DNA of 64,000 bases from G965197675 sp965197675 (GCA_965197675.1 OZ240221.1:1860001-1924000), one strand, 5' to 3'. Shown: positions 1 to 9,346, counted from the first letter of the stretch. Notes: generated by a model not told the origin, from the sequence alone. Numbers and translations are program-made.

Positions 1-921
1 GAGACGTGCCACGACTACGCCTGCGGCTCGGCGGGGCTGCTCATCAAGCTCCAGCTGGTCGCCCGCGAGACCGACCCAACCAGCCGTGTCCCCCTCAGGC
101 TTTACGGTCAGGAGCTGCAGGCCGACAGCTACGCCGTCGCCCATATGAACGCCATCATCCACGACATGGAGGTCGAGATCGAGCGCGGCGACACCATGAT
201 TAACCCGAAGTTCAAGAACGCTGCGGGACGCATTGCCGACCACGACGTCGTGGTCGCCAACCCGATGTGGAATCAGGACTTCAACCAGGACACCTTCGAA
301 AACGACCCATTCGACCGCTTCCGTACAGCAGGCGGCGTCACCACCGGCAAGGGCGACTGGGCCTGGCTCCAGCACACCCTGGCCTGCCTGAACGAGCGCG
401 GACGGGCGGCGGTGGTGCTGGACACGGGCGCGGTGACGCGCGGCTCCGGTAGCAAGAACGAGGATAGGGAGCGCAACATCCGCAAGTGGTTCGTGGAGCG
501 GGACCTGATCGACGGCGTGGTGCTGTTGCCGGACAACCTCTTCTACAACACCAGCGCCGCTGGAATCATCGTCGTATTGTCGAAGCGTAAGCCGGAGGCG
601 CGCAGGGGCAGGATCGTGCTGGTCAACGCCAGCCGCCGCGTCGGCAAGGGACGGCCCAAGAACTACATCCCGGAGGAGGACATCCGCCCCATCACCGCGG
701 CATTCCTCAAGGGCGAGGCTGTCGACGGCGAGGTCGCCGTCATCACCCGTGAGCAGGCGCAGGAGGCCGACTACAACCTCAGCCCGAGCCGCTGGGTGGG
801 GCAGGCAGACATGGTTGACCAGCGGCCTATCTCGGAGATCATTGCCGATATGCAGCGCCTTGACAGTGTGGCCCGTGAGATAGATGCGCAGTTGGCGAGA
901 ATGCTGGAGAGCCTGCAATGA
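1..921 (+). CDS. hsdM: Type I restriction-modification DNA methyltransferase subunit HsdM, 5' end outside window
   Basis: The frame is open from base 1, so the gene is cut by the window edge and 306 C-terminal residues remain. It is the N6-adenine methylase subunit of a type I restriction-modification complex, which binds S-adenosylmethionine and works with HsdS. The fragment shows the SAM-binding motif I as YACGSAGLL (residues 6-14) and the catalytic motif IV as NPMW (residues 87-90), a variant of the usual NPPF/Y. A shorter ATG at 145 lies inside motif territory and is not the real start. The stop codon overlaps the hsdS start (ATGA), so the two are translationally coupled. Motif order and the hsdS/hsdR neighbours make the call safe. 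Confidence 0.95.
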   Translation, partial: ETCHDYACGSAGLLIKLQLVARETDPTSRVPLRLYGQELQADSYAVAHMNAIIHDMEVEIERGDTMINPKFKNAAGRIADHDVVVANPMWNQDFNQDTFENDPFDRFRTAGGVTTGKGDWAWLQHTLACLNERGRAAVVLDTGAVTRGSGSKNEDRERNIRKWFVERDLIDGVVLLPDNLFYNTSAAGIIVVLSKRKPEARRGRIVLVNASRRVGKGRPKNYIPEEDIRPITAAFLKGEAVDGEVAVITREQAQEADYNLSPSRWVGQADMVDQRPISEIIADMQRLDSVAREIDAQLARMLESLQ

Positions 922-2201
922 ATGAAGAGTGGACATGGCGTCCCCTTGGGGAGTTGTTCGAGATTGGCGCGGGCAAGACCATGTCCGCCGCCGCCAGGAA
1001 TGGCGCTGACAAGACGCCGTTTCTTCGGACATCCAATGTCCTCTGGGACGAGATCGACTTGTCGTCTGTGGACGAGATGTCGATTCCGGAGCACGAACTG
1101 CCTGCCAGGCTCCTCCGGCCGGGTGACTTGCTTGTATGTGAAGGTGGTGAGATTGGCCGCGCCGCCATTTGGAGTGGCGAAGTCGAACCGCTGTCGTTCC
1201 AGAACCACGTGCATCGGCTACGTCCTATTGTCGAAGAGGTCGATCCTCGCTTCTACGTGTACTTCCTACAGTCTGGCTTCACGCAGCTGGGCATCTACGA
1301 GGGCGCGGGCAACAAGACTACTATCCCAAACCTGTCCCGCAGCCGGTTGGCCGGGTTGGACGTGCCGCAACCACCGCTAGCCGAGCAGCAGTCAATCAGT
1401 TGTGTGCTCAGCCATGTACGGGATGCAATCAAGGTGCAGGACCGGAGCCTTGCTACCACCCAAGCCCTCAAACGCGCCGCCATGCACACCCTGTTCACGC
1501 GCGGGCTGCGGGGCGACGTGCAGAAGGAGTCGGAGATCGGGCCTGTGCCGGAGAGTTGGGAAACCTCCACATTGGGAGAGTCCGCACGGCTGGAACGTGG
1601 ACGGTTCATGCACCGCCCCAGAAATGAACCGCGCTTTTACGGCGGAACTACACCATTTGTCCAGACTGGGGACGTCGTCAAGTCAGGCGGCCGCATCCGT
1701 GACTTTACCCAAACACTCAACGATGAGGGCGTTGCGATAAGCCGCGTCTTTCCGGCTGGCACTATTCTCATCACCATAGCAGCCAACATAGGTTTCACTG
1801 GGATTCTGTGCTTCGACAGCGCATGTCCCGATAGTCTGATTGCTATAACTCCAGAACGTTTAGTCACGTCGGAGTTCTTAGAGTACTATCTCCAGACCCA
1901 GCAAGAGGAAATGGACAGACTTGCGCCCAAGGGAACACAGAAGAACATCAATATTCAGTTCCTCAGACCTTGGCCGATTGTAGCTCCGTCGGTAGAAGAA
2001 CAGCGCGAGATCGTCGCCATCCTCGACACCATTGACCGCAAGATAGACCTGCACCAAAGGAAGCGCACCGTGCTGGAGGAGTTGTTCAAGGCGCTGCTCC
2101 ACAAGCTGATGACAGGTGAGATACGTGTGGGGGAGTTGGAGTTATTACGCCCCACCAAGACATCTAGAGTACCTCAGCAACAGGCAGCACTGCCTAATTG
2201 A
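918..2201 (+). CDS. hsdS: Type I restriction-modification specificity subunit HsdS
   Basis: This 427-residue protein is the DNA-recognition subunit of the type I complex. It has the normal two-repeat layout: target-recognition domain 1 (about 1-150), a conserved linker with PPLAEQQSI (about 153-161), target-recognition domain 2 (about 210-355) and a C-terminal conserved helix with EEQREIVAILDTIDRKID followed by LEELFKALLHKLMTGEIRV. The ATG at 918 overlaps the hsdM stop by four bases. The second domain is written in lower-GC codons than the rest, as often seen where recognition domains are swapped. The coding sequence of its last helix is duplicated as a fragment near 2991-3086 (see separate entry). 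Confidence 0.95.
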   Translation: MNEEWTWRPLGELFEIGAGKTMSAAARNGADKTPFLRTSNVLWDEIDLSSVDEMSIPEHELPARLLRPGDLLVCEGGEIGRAAIWSGEVEPLSFQNHVHRLRPIVEEVDPRFYVYFLQSGFTQLGIYEGAGNKTTIPNLSRSRLAGLDVPQPPLAEQQSISCVLSHVRDAIKVQDRSLATTQALKRAAMHTLFTRGLRGDVQKESEIGPVPESWETSTLGESARLERGRFMHRPRNEPRFYGGTTPFVQTGDVVKSGGRIRDFTQTLNDEGVAISRVFPAGTILITIAANIGFTGILCFDSACPDSLIAITPERLVTSEFLEYYLQTQQEEMDRLAPKGTQKNINIQFLRPWPIVAPSVEEQREIVAILDTIDRKIDLHQRKRTVLEELFKALLHKLMTGEIRVGELELLRPTKTSRVPQQQAALPN

Positions 2202-2259
2202 CGTCGCGGAAGAAGGCGCAGATTTTGATTCATAAGGAGAAACATGATGGAGCACACGG

Positions 2260-2955
2260 ATGGCGAGGCGTAGAAAGCCAGTAATCGAAGACAACCGAAT
2301 ACAACTGACTGTGGAAGAAACGGCGGTCGCTGCGTCGCGAATGATGACTGCAGCGCAAGCTCATCAGCGAGCATCCGTTTGGTGTATGGACAAACCCGAC
2401 GCCAAGCCTCCAAATATCGATTACTTCTTCTTCGGTGTTGTGTCCTTTGAGCTGGCACTGCTTTCGGTCGAACAATCCTTGCGCCTCCTTTTGCTTCTTC
2501 ACTACTCAATTATCCGAGACGATACGAATCACAATCCACATGTCCTTTATGGCACGATACAGAACAAGAGCGGTGGAAAGGAAGGAATCAGAAATGACAT
2601 CATCAGTAGAATGAACATGTTAGGCCAAGCCCGGAATATTGATGCTATCACTGAAAAGGAACTGAAGGCCTGCCTTAAGAGACACGACTCGTCTTACTCG
2701 AACTTCAGATATTTTCAGTTGGATCATAGAGCGAGACTGAACAACCAATGGGAGTTTACGCAACGCGACATACAGATTCTCCATTGTTTGGCATTGGCGT
2801 TGATTACTCTGAACATGGAAGAGATGACAAAGCGTGGAATCGGCACCTTGTCGTCCATGAATCCAGTGCCAGAATCTGAAATGACGGAAGAACTGAAGGT
2901 CTTAAAGGATCGTCTGACACTGAGTAATGGCTCAGGGAGCACGACATCGCTTTGA
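2260..2955 (+). CDS. Hypothetical protein inserted between hsdS and hsdR
   Basis: I do not recognise this 231-residue protein. It is soluble by appearance, largely helical, with a hydrophobic stretch FFFGVVSFELALLSVEQSL near residues 50-68 that resembles a buried helix more than a membrane span. A second hydrophobic helix (ILHCLALALITLNM) lies near 175. The ATG at 2260 is preceded by GGAG seven bases upstream; an upstream ATG pair at 2244/2247 gives only a nine-codon ORF. The gene has clearly lower GC than hsdM/hsdS and sits in a lower-GC insert (about 2202-4247). The helix pattern is compatible with a HEPN-like fold, but no R-x4-6-H motif is evident, so no function is assigned. Confidence 0.65.
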   Translation: MARRRKPVIEDNRIQLTVEETAVAASRMMTAAQAHQRASVWCMDKPDAKPPNIDYFFFGVVSFELALLSVEQSLRLLLLLHYSIIRDDTNHNPHVLYGTIQNKSGGKEGIRNDIISRMNMLGQARNIDAITEKELKACLKRHDSSYSNFRYFQLDHRARLNNQWEFTQRDIQILHCLALALITLNMEEMTKRGIGTLSSMNPVPESEMTEELKVLKDRLTLSNGSGSTTSL

Positions 2956-2990
2956 GCGACTACACACTTGTTCGAACCTTGGGCTGCACG

Positions 2991-3086
2991 CAGGAGCTCT
3001 TCAAGGCGCTGCTGCACAAGCCGATGACGGGGGACATACGGGTGGGGGAGCCTGGCTCCAATATCAGGACCACCACTGATGTATAA
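2991..3086 (+). pseudogene. Duplicated 3' fragment of hsdS
   Basis: Read in frame from 2991 this segment encodes QELFKALLHKPMTGDIRV followed by a short divergent tail and TAA at 3084. It matches the C-terminal helix of HsdS encoded at about 2079-2140 (EELFKALLHKLMTGEIRV). It has no start of its own. It lies just after the unknown gene 2260-2955 and overlaps the first codons of the next gene in another frame. The simplest reading is that the lower-GC insert carries, or replaced sequence beside, a second hsdS 3' end, leaving two copies flanking the unknown gene. Confidence 0.8.
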
Positions 3087-4245
3087 GGGAATCACTCAAT
3101 TGAAGTCAAAGCTTGGAAGAAACGACAAGTGTTGGTGTGGCTCAGGTAAGAAATTCAAGCGATGCCACTTGGGCCGCGAGAACCAAGTCCGACCAGGGAA
3201 ACAAGAAGCGCTTCAACGCTTCTACAGTGTGTACAAGAAGGGACATTGCGTTCATCCAGAAGCAAGCTCTCAATCTTGTTCGCCCAAAATCATCTCAGCT
3301 CACACCATTCAAAGGAACGGAGGTCTAAGCGTCATTGCCAGTGACGGTCACGTATTCAGCCTCCTCAAGCATCGGGGTATGTTCAATGAGTCCACTTTTG
3401 AGACGAGTGGTGGAGCCAATAGGGTGGGAATCAAGGACGCTTCGACCTTTAGAGGATTCTGCTCTAAGCATGATGATCAATTGTTCGCGGCACTTGAGAA
3501 AGAGCCTTTCAGAGGCACAGCTGAGCAGATGGCGCTTCTAGGGTATCGCGCAGTATGTTACGAGTTACTGATGAAGCAATACCTCCTGCGCGGCGATGAC
3601 TTCATTAAGGAAATGGATAAGGGGCAGCCAATTCTTGTTCAGCAATTTCACCAAGAAGCTCTATCTTATCGTGATTCAGGAGCTGAAAAGGCGATTCAGG
3701 AGCTCACACTGCAAAAGAGCCGATACGAGGGAATGCTCTTCAGCAAGAGCTACACCAACCTCGCCCACTATGTCGTGTTTTTTCCAAGCATCCCAGAGGT
3801 AATGTGTAGCGGCATCGCACAAGCCACCCACGACTTTTTGGGTAACAAGATAGTTGAGCTAGGACATCTTAGTGTGTCAGCTGATTGGATGACCTTCTCC
3901 CTAATTGCAACAGACGATGGTGGGGCGGCTGTATTCACGTGGCTAGCGGATCACCTCAAAAGCAAGAGTGTCATGATGACTCTCAATAGTCTCCCAGATG
4001 CCGAACAACCACATGCAATTGTCCGGTTTGCATTCGAGTTCTTTGAGAATACATACTTCTCACCCGAATGGTGGGATAGTCTTGAAAAGCAGACGCAAGT
4101 CCAATTGAAGGAACGGCAACTGAGAGAAATCATAGGCCCTTGGGGCGAGAATGAGCATCCGAGACCCGACAACTGCTTGATAGATGACGGAGTTCGGGCT
4201 GTCCACTGGACTATACAATCTCGCATGACCTCGCTACTCAGCTAA
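3079..4245 (+). CDS. SEC-C motif protein of unknown function
   Basis: This 388-residue protein starts with a SEC-C zinc-binding motif: CWCGSGKKFKRCH, with ligands C18, C20, C29 and H30. SEC-C motifs occur at the C-terminus of SecA and in many uncharacterised proteins, where they bind zinc and can mediate protein or nucleic-acid contacts. The remaining 350 residues are not recognised; they are mixed alpha/beta with no membrane segment or obvious catalytic motif. The ATG at 3079 falls within the hsdS tail relic, in a different frame. The gene ends two bases before the next start, so it is co-transcribed with the hsd operon. Its GC content is lower than that of the flanking hsd genes, which suggests separate acquisition. 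Confidence 0.75.
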   Translation: MYKGITQLKSKLGRNDKCWCGSGKKFKRCHLGRENQVRPGKQEALQRFYSVYKKGHCVHPEASSQSCSPKIISAHTIQRNGGLSVIASDGHVFSLLKHRGMFNESTFETSGGANRVGIKDASTFRGFCSKHDDQLFAALEKEPFRGTAEQMALLGYRAVCYELLMKQYLLRGDDFIKEMDKGQPILVQQFHQEALSYRDSGAEKAIQELTLQKSRYEGMLFSKSYTNLAHYVVFFPSIPEVMCSGIAQATHDFLGNKIVELGHLSVSADWMTFSLIATDDGGAAVFTWLADHLKSKSVMMTLNSLPDAEQPHAIVRFAFEFFENTYFSPEWWDSLEKQTQVQLKERQLREIIGPWGENEHPRPDNCLIDDGVRAVHWTIQSRMTSLLS

Positions 4246-4247
4246 CA

Positions 4248-5660
4248 ATGACTAAGAATGACTTAGCAGCCCTAGCCGCATCCGGCGAGTCCGAGACGCT
4301 GGAGTTCAAGGAGACGACCGGCACGCGCCGAGAGGCGACCATGACCGTCTGCGCCTTCCTGAACCAGGGTGGCGGGCAGTTGCTGTTCGGAGTGACATCG
4401 GTCGGGGCCGTCGTTGGCCAGCAGATCAGCGAGCGCACCATAGAGGAGTTGAGCGCTGAGCTTCGGTGGATCGACCCTCCAGCGTTTCCGACGGTCGAGA
4501 GGGTCCCCGTGGACGGCGGCCGCGAAGTCATCGTGGTCAGCATGGCCCAGGGAGCGTCAAGGCCGTACTCCTACCGTGGCACCGCCTATCGCCGCGTCGG
4601 AAACACCACGCTGGCAATGTCCGCCGACGAGTACAACCGGATGCTCTTCGAGCGGATGCACAGCGAGCAGCGTTGGGAGAACCAGCCAGCCGTCGGGTGG
4701 TCGGTTGACGACCTCGACATGGCGGAGATTCGACGGACGGTTGCTGAGGCGGTCAGGCGTGGGCGGTTGGAGGAGCCTGTAGGTGGGGAGCCGTCGGATC
4801 TGCTGCGTGGACTCGGTCTTCTGCGTGACGGCGTGCTGCTTCGGGCGGCGGCGGTGCTGTTCGGCAGCACGGAGCGGCTCGAGTTCGAGATGCCGCAGTG
4901 CCTGCTGCGTGTCGCCCGTTTCAGAGGACTCGACCGGATGGAGTTCCTGGACAACCGCCAGTTCAACAGCAACGCCTTCACGCTTCTCGCGAGCGCAGAG
5001 CGCTTCCTGCGCGACACCCTGCCCATCGCCGGGCGGTTCGAGCAGGACCGCTTCGAACGCATCGACGATCCCCTATACCCGCCTCTGGCCACACGTGAGG
5101 CACTTGCGAATGCCCTGTGCCACCGTGACTACTCCATCGGCGGCGGCTCGGTTGGCATAGCGGTCTACGACGACCGGCTGGAGGTTACCTCCTCCGGCTC
5201 ACTGCACTTCGGCTTGACGCCGGAGAAGCTATTCGCGCCGCATGAGTCGCGGCCGTGGAACCCTTTGATTGCCCGCACCTTCTACCGTCGCGGGATCATT
5301 GAGGAGTGGGGGAGCGGAACGCTGAAGATGGCTGACCTGGCGAGCAGTTCGGGGCTTCCCATCCCGGAGATAGAAGATGACGGTGGGGCCGTCACTGTGC
5401 GGTTCCGACACGGCCAGTTCGTCCCGCAGCCACGCGGCGGCGGCGTAAGCGGGCCTGAGGCGCAGCGGGAGTTGATACTTGCGCTGCTGGAAGGTGCGGA
5501 TGAGGGTTTGACACGCCGCGAGATTCATGCCCGTTCGGGTCCTGGCGTTAGCGAGCGTCAGGTGCGAAGGGCATTGGAAGAGTTGAGGGATAGAGGGTTG
5601 GTCGTGTCCACCAATCGCGGCCCGTTGACGCGCTGGAGACGTGGTCAGGGGGCGAGATAG
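4248..5660 (+). CDS. AlbA_2/Schlafen-type ATP-binding transcriptional regulator-like protein (COG2865 type)
   Basis: This 470-residue protein begins with an AlbA_2 (divergent AAA_4, Schlafen-like) domain, seen as ESETLEFKETTG near residues 12-23 and an Asn-Gln-Gly-Gly-Gly turn near 40. A GHKL-like ATP-binding half follows, with EALANALCHRDYSIGGGSV around 283 and RRGIIEEWGSGT around 346. It ends in a winged-helix domain (about 405-465). Genes of this family are common between hsdS and hsdR in type I operons; their role there is not established, and regulation or modulation of restriction is usually assumed. The start is two bases after the SEC-C stop. The stop codon lies in the first unit of a G-rich repeat tract. 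Confidence 0.88.
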   Translation: MTKNDLAALAASGESETLEFKETTGTRREATMTVCAFLNQGGGQLLFGVTSVGAVVGQQISERTIEELSAELRWIDPPAFPTVERVPVDGGREVIVVSMAQGASRPYSYRGTAYRRVGNTTLAMSADEYNRMLFERMHSEQRWENQPAVGWSVDDLDMAEIRRTVAEAVRRGRLEEPVGGEPSDLLRGLGLLRDGVLLRAAAVLFGSTERLEFEMPQCLLRVARFRGLDRMEFLDNRQFNSNAFTLLASAERFLRDTLPIAGRFEQDRFERIDDPLYPPLATREALANALCHRDYSIGGGSVGIAVYDDRLEVTSSGSLHFGLTPEKLFAPHESRPWNPLIARTFYRRGIIEEWGSGTLKMADLASSSGLPIPEIEDDGGAVTVRFRHGQFVPQPRGGGVSGPEAQRELILALLEGADEGLTRREIHARSGPGVSERQVRRALEELRDRGLVVSTNRGPLTRWRRGQGAR

Positions 5661-5792
5661 GGGCGAGGTGGGAGCGCGATGGGGGCGAAGATAGAGGCGT
5701 CATCATGGAGCGTTTGTAGGCAATGGGGAGGTCGTATGGGGGCCTATAGGGGCGCAATGGGGGGCGTTATGGGGGCGAGATAGGGACAAGCC
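5648..5792 (+). repeat. Degenerate G-rich tandem repeat before hsdR
   Basis: This tract splits into about 12 consecutive units of 10-13 bases (one is shorter) with consensus GGGGGCGnnATA. The first (5648) and last (5771) units share GGGGGCGAGATAGGG exactly. Middle units vary but nearly all start with a run of two to six G. The tract begins inside the last codons of the upstream ATPase gene and stops just before the hsdR start at 5793. The coding strand therefore carries more than ten G runs in 140 bases, enough to form G-quadruplexes in DNA or mRNA. The hsdR ribosome-binding site is weak (AGGGA) and lies in the last unit. Confidence 0.8.
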
Positions 5793-8786
5793 ATGACTGA
5801 ACTCAACATCACAGAAGCAGGCGCCGTCCAGTTTCCGATGGTCCGCCACGCGGCAGAGATCGGCTGGACGCCACTGCCGCCGAAGGACGCCCTTGCCCTG
5901 AGAGGCGGCGAGGCAGGGCTGCTGTTTCGCGGCGTGCTGGAAAAGGCCCTGCGCCGGTTCAACCCCTGGATGACGGAGGATGCCGTCCGGTCAGTGATCG
6001 AAAACCTCCAGGCACTCCCGCCGACCATTGAGGGGAACCGGCAGATGCTGGCCTGGCTGCGCGGCGAGCGGCAGTGGTACGACGAGGCCGAGCAGCGCCA
6101 CCGGCAGGTAGCCCTCATCGATTTCGACGACACGTCGGCCAACGTCCTGCACGTGACCTGGGAGTGGCGGCTCAAGCCGCCGGCCCGAAAGGGCAACCGC
6201 GCGGACGTGATGTTTGTGGTCAACGGCGTGCCCGTCGTCATCGTCGAGCACAAGAACCCGACAGACGCCGGCGCCATGGAGCGGGGCCTTACCCAACTGC
6301 GCCGATATGAGTTGGAGACGCCGGAGCTGCTGGGCGCGGCCCAACTCTTCAACGTGACCCACGTGCTGGACTACTGGTACGGCGTCACCTGGAACATATC
6401 GCCCCGGTACATGGCGAGGTGGAAGGAGTCCCCGGAAGAGAGCTACCGGTTCGCTGTCCAGTCCTTTTTCGAGCCGAACGATTTCCTGCGCACGTTGCGC
6501 AATTGGATTCTCTTCTACGTCGAGGATGGCGAGACTCGGAAGACCGTGTTGCGGCAGCACCAGCGGCGCGCCGTAGATTGCATTGTCGAGCGGTGCGCAG
6601 AGCCGGTGAAGCGGCGCGGCCTCGTCTGGCATACCCAGGGGGCTGGCAAGACCTTCACGCTGCTCACCGCCGCCCGCTTGATATTGGAAGCGAAGGAGGC
6701 GTTCCGCAACCCGACGGTCGTGGTTGTCGTGGACCGCACGGAGTTGGAAGGCCAGCTTGCGGGCTGGGTGGAGCGGCTGCTCGGCGAGATGCAACAACAG
6801 GACATCGCCGTCTGGCGCGCCAACTCCAGGGCCGAGTTGAGGGAGCTTCTGGCTACCGATAGGAGAGGGCTGATCATCTCGATGATCCACAAGTTCGAGG
6901 GCATCGAGAAGGGTGCTAGCGCTCGCGACAACATCTACGTGTTTATAGATGAGGCGCACCGCTCCGTCGCTAGGGAGTTGGGCACGTACCTCATGGCCGC
7001 GCTGCCCAACTCTACCATCATTGGCTTCACCGGCACGCCCATCGCACGGACGGTGCACGGGGAGGGCACCTTCAAGATATTCGGTGACGACGACAACCAA
7101 GGCTACTTGGATAGGTACACCATCGCCGAGTCCATCAAGGACGAGACGACGCTGCCCATCCGCCACATGATGGCCCCCAGCGAGATGACGGTGCCCGCTG
7201 CCCAACTCGATCGAGAGTTCTTCGCCCTGGCCGAGATGGAAGGAGTCACCGATGTCGACGAACTCAACCAGGTACTGGACAGGGCTGTGGGCCTGCGGAC
7301 ATTCCTGACAGCCGACGACCGGATCGAGAAGGTCGCCGCTTTTGTCGCCCAACACTTCCGGGAAAACGTGCTCCCCCTCGGATACAAGGCATTCCTCGTC
7401 GGGGTCAACCGCGAAGCCTGCGCCGAGTACAAACGAGCGCTAGACAAGCTGCTGCCGCCAGAGTGGAGCGCGCCGGTGTACTCGGAGAATACCAATGACG
7501 TTGTGGAAAGGCCCCTTGTCGCCGAGCTTCAGCTTTCGGAGGAGCAGGAGAAGGACGTTCGGCTTACCTTCAAGAAGGTGGACGAGAATCCCAAGATTCT
7601 CATCGTCACCGACAAGCTTCTAACGGGCTACGACGCGCCACTGCTGTACTGCATGTACCTGGATAAGCCAATGCGCGATCACGTGCTGCTGCAGGCCATT
7701 GCGCGGGTGAACCGACCCTATGTGGACGGGGAAGGTAACAGCAAGCCCATCGGCCTCGTCGTGGACTTCGTAGGCGTCCTGCGGGAGTTACGGAAGGCTC
7801 TGAAGTTTGACTCGTCCGACGTCAGCGGCGCGATCCAGGACCTTGATCTGCTAATGCAGGACTTCCAGGAGAAGATTGCCAGGGCGAAGGCAAGTTACCT
7901 GGACAATGCGGATGGCGGCAAAGTTGCCGAGACACAGCCATCCTATGCCACCGCCGGGGGAAGCGCGGACGAGCGCCTAGAGCAGGTCGTGTATACGCGC
8001 TTCCTCGAACGCGATGCCCGTAAGAGGTTCTTCTCGGCCTACAAGGAGATAGAGGCACTGTGGGAGATACTATCGCCGTCTGCGGAGTTGCGCGACCATA
8101 TCGACACGTTCAAACGCTTGGCCCACCTATACGCCGTCGTTCGCAACGCGTATGCCGACCGCTCCGACTTCGTGGCATCGCTGGCGCACAAGACACAACG
8201 GCTGGTGGAAGAGTCGGCTGCGATGTACGGCCTAGGCAACCTTACCAAGGCCGTGACCTTCGACCTTCGCACTCTCTCAGCGCTGCGGCGGGAATCTGGC
8301 CCGGACGAAGCCAAGGTGTTCAACCTGGTGCGCGGCCTCCAAGCGGAGGTTGAGAGCGAGCCGGGGCTGGAGTCTGTGCTGCGGCCTCTCAAGGAACGTG
8401 CAGAGTCCGTGCTGCGGGGCCTCGAAGAGCGCACGACCTCCGGACTCGCGGCGATGGACCTGTTGGAGGTCCTCGCCAAAGAGAAGGGGGCCGCAGTCGC
8501 CGCGGCGAGGGACAGCACACTCCCACCGAGGGCGTTCGGGGTGTACTGGACGCTGAAGGACGACGCTGCCCTCCAAGCCGCTGGGGTGAGCGCGATGGGG
8601 TTCGCAGAAGAGGCTCAGGCGCTTGTGGTTCGTTTTCCCAATGCCGCCGTCAATGCTGACGAGCAACGACGACTTAGGACTTCACTCTACAACCCATTGC
8701 TAAGGATGGAAAACGATGAACGGGGCCGGATTGTAGAGCATGTCCTGGCAATACTGCTGGGCGGAGACGCCGATGCGGAAAATTGA
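5793..8786 (+). CDS. hsdR: Type I restriction endonuclease and translocase subunit HsdR
   Basis: This 997-residue protein is the ATP-driven translocase and nuclease subunit of the type I complex. The N-terminal PD-(D/E)XK nuclease shows E152-H-K154 in IVEHKNP, with the upstream Asp in ADVMFV. The helicase part carries Walker A QGAGKT (282-287), motif II DEAH (386-389), motif III TGTP (about 413) and motif VI-like QAIARVNRPY (about 645). The C-terminal helical region (730-997) would contact the methylase core. All key residues are present, so the enzyme should be active. The gene is separated from the upstream ORF by the G-rich repeat and overlaps the small metallopeptidase gene downstream. 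Confidence 0.96.
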   Translation: MTELNITEAGAVQFPMVRHAAEIGWTPLPPKDALALRGGEAGLLFRGVLEKALRRFNPWMTEDAVRSVIENLQALPPTIEGNRQMLAWLRGERQWYDEAEQRHRQVALIDFDDTSANVLHVTWEWRLKPPARKGNRADVMFVVNGVPVVIVEHKNPTDAGAMERGLTQLRRYELETPELLGAAQLFNVTHVLDYWYGVTWNISPRYMARWKESPEESYRFAVQSFFEPNDFLRTLRNWILFYVEDGETRKTVLRQHQRRAVDCIVERCAEPVKRRGLVWHTQGAGKTFTLLTAARLILEAKEAFRNPTVVVVVDRTELEGQLAGWVERLLGEMQQQDIAVWRANSRAELRELLATDRRGLIISMIHKFEGIEKGASARDNIYVFIDEAHRSVARELGTYLMAALPNSTIIGFTGTPIARTVHGEGTFKIFGDDDNQGYLDRYTIAESIKDETTLPIRHMMAPSEMTVPAAQLDREFFALAEMEGVTDVDELNQVLDRAVGLRTFLTADDRIEKVAAFVAQHFRENVLPLGYKAFLVGVNREACAEYKRALDKLLPPEWSAPVYSENTNDVVERPLVAELQLSEEQEKDVRLTFKKVDENPKILIVTDKLLTGYDAPLLYCMYLDKPMRDHVLLQAIARVNRPYVDGEGNSKPIGLVVDFVGVLRELRKALKFDSSDVSGAIQDLDLLMQDFQEKIARAKASYLDNADGGKVAETQPSYATAGGSADERLEQVVYTRFLERDARKRFFSAYKEIEALWEILSPSAELRDHIDTFKRLAHLYAVVRNAYADRSDFVASLAHKTQRLVEESAAMYGLGNLTKAVTFDLRTLSALRRESGPDEAKVFNLVRGLQAEVESEPGLESVLRPLKERAESVLRGLEERTTSGLAAMDLLEVLAKEKGAAVAAARDSTLPPRAFGVYWTLKDDAALQAAGVSAMGFAEEAQALVVRFPNAAVNADEQRRLRTSLYNPLLRMENDERGRIVEHVLAILLGGDADAEN

Positions 8787-9072
8787 CGAGGGCCGCGCGG
8801 CCCTCTGCAAGCGAGTTGAGGCTTGGGCGTTGCGATTGGCTGTGCAGAAGCCCCGGATACGTATCCAGCAAATGTCGCGGAAGTGGGGGTCCTGCTCGAC
8901 TTTGGGCACCCTCACGCTGGCCTCTGACCTTGCTGAGCGCGAAGCGGGGTTCCAAGACTTCGTAATCGTCCACGAGCTGCTTCACTTTCGGGTGCCAAAC
9001 CACGGCAAGCTCTTCAAGGCGCTTATGACAGCGCACGTGCCCGACTGGAGAGAGCACGACATAGCGAAGTAG
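8773..9072 (+). CDS. YgjP/SprT-like metallopeptidase domain protein (M48-like), HsdR-associated
   Basis: This 99-residue protein is a minimal zinc metallopeptidase-like domain. It carries RKWGSCS near residues 36-42 and the zinc motif HELLH followed by NHGKLF, the arrangement of the YgjP family. I chose the ATG at 8773, which overlaps the hsdR stop by 14 bases and has GGAG upstream; an ATG at 8740 would add 11 unconserved residues and a longer overlap. Genes of this family very often follow hsdR in type I operons, but their substrate is unknown. Coupling to hsdR suggests that it acts on, or with, the restriction complex. Confidence 0.85.
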   Translation: MRKIDEGRAALCKRVEAWALRLAVQKPRIRIQQMSRKWGSCSTLGTLTLASDLAEREAGFQDFVIVHELLHFRVPNHGKLFKALMTAHVPDWREHDIAK

Positions 9073-9346
9073 AAGCACGAACCCGTTGCTCCCCTTGAAC
9101 TGCCGAGAGGCTGCTGAGGGATTTCTCTTCAACGTCTCTTGCCCGTCGTCCTGGCGCATGGCCCCTCTCTGCCTTTGGGCCGTAGCTTAGCCTGCAACCC
9201 TTTCGTCCATACCACAAGATTGGCTTCGACACAATGGCTTGCAAGGCATTACATATGCCGCCTTTCCCGTTCACAATGGGATGTTGGGCAAATGCCGACT
9301 GCAGCAGATGTAGAAATGCGACACAGCTAGGAACGAGGACCCTAAC

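Noticed and set aside
5991..7355. 454-codon minus-strand frame opposite hsdR
   Set aside because: A shadow of the GC-rich hsdR gene, with biased, low-complexity composition and no recognisable domain; the plus strand carries all helicase motifs.
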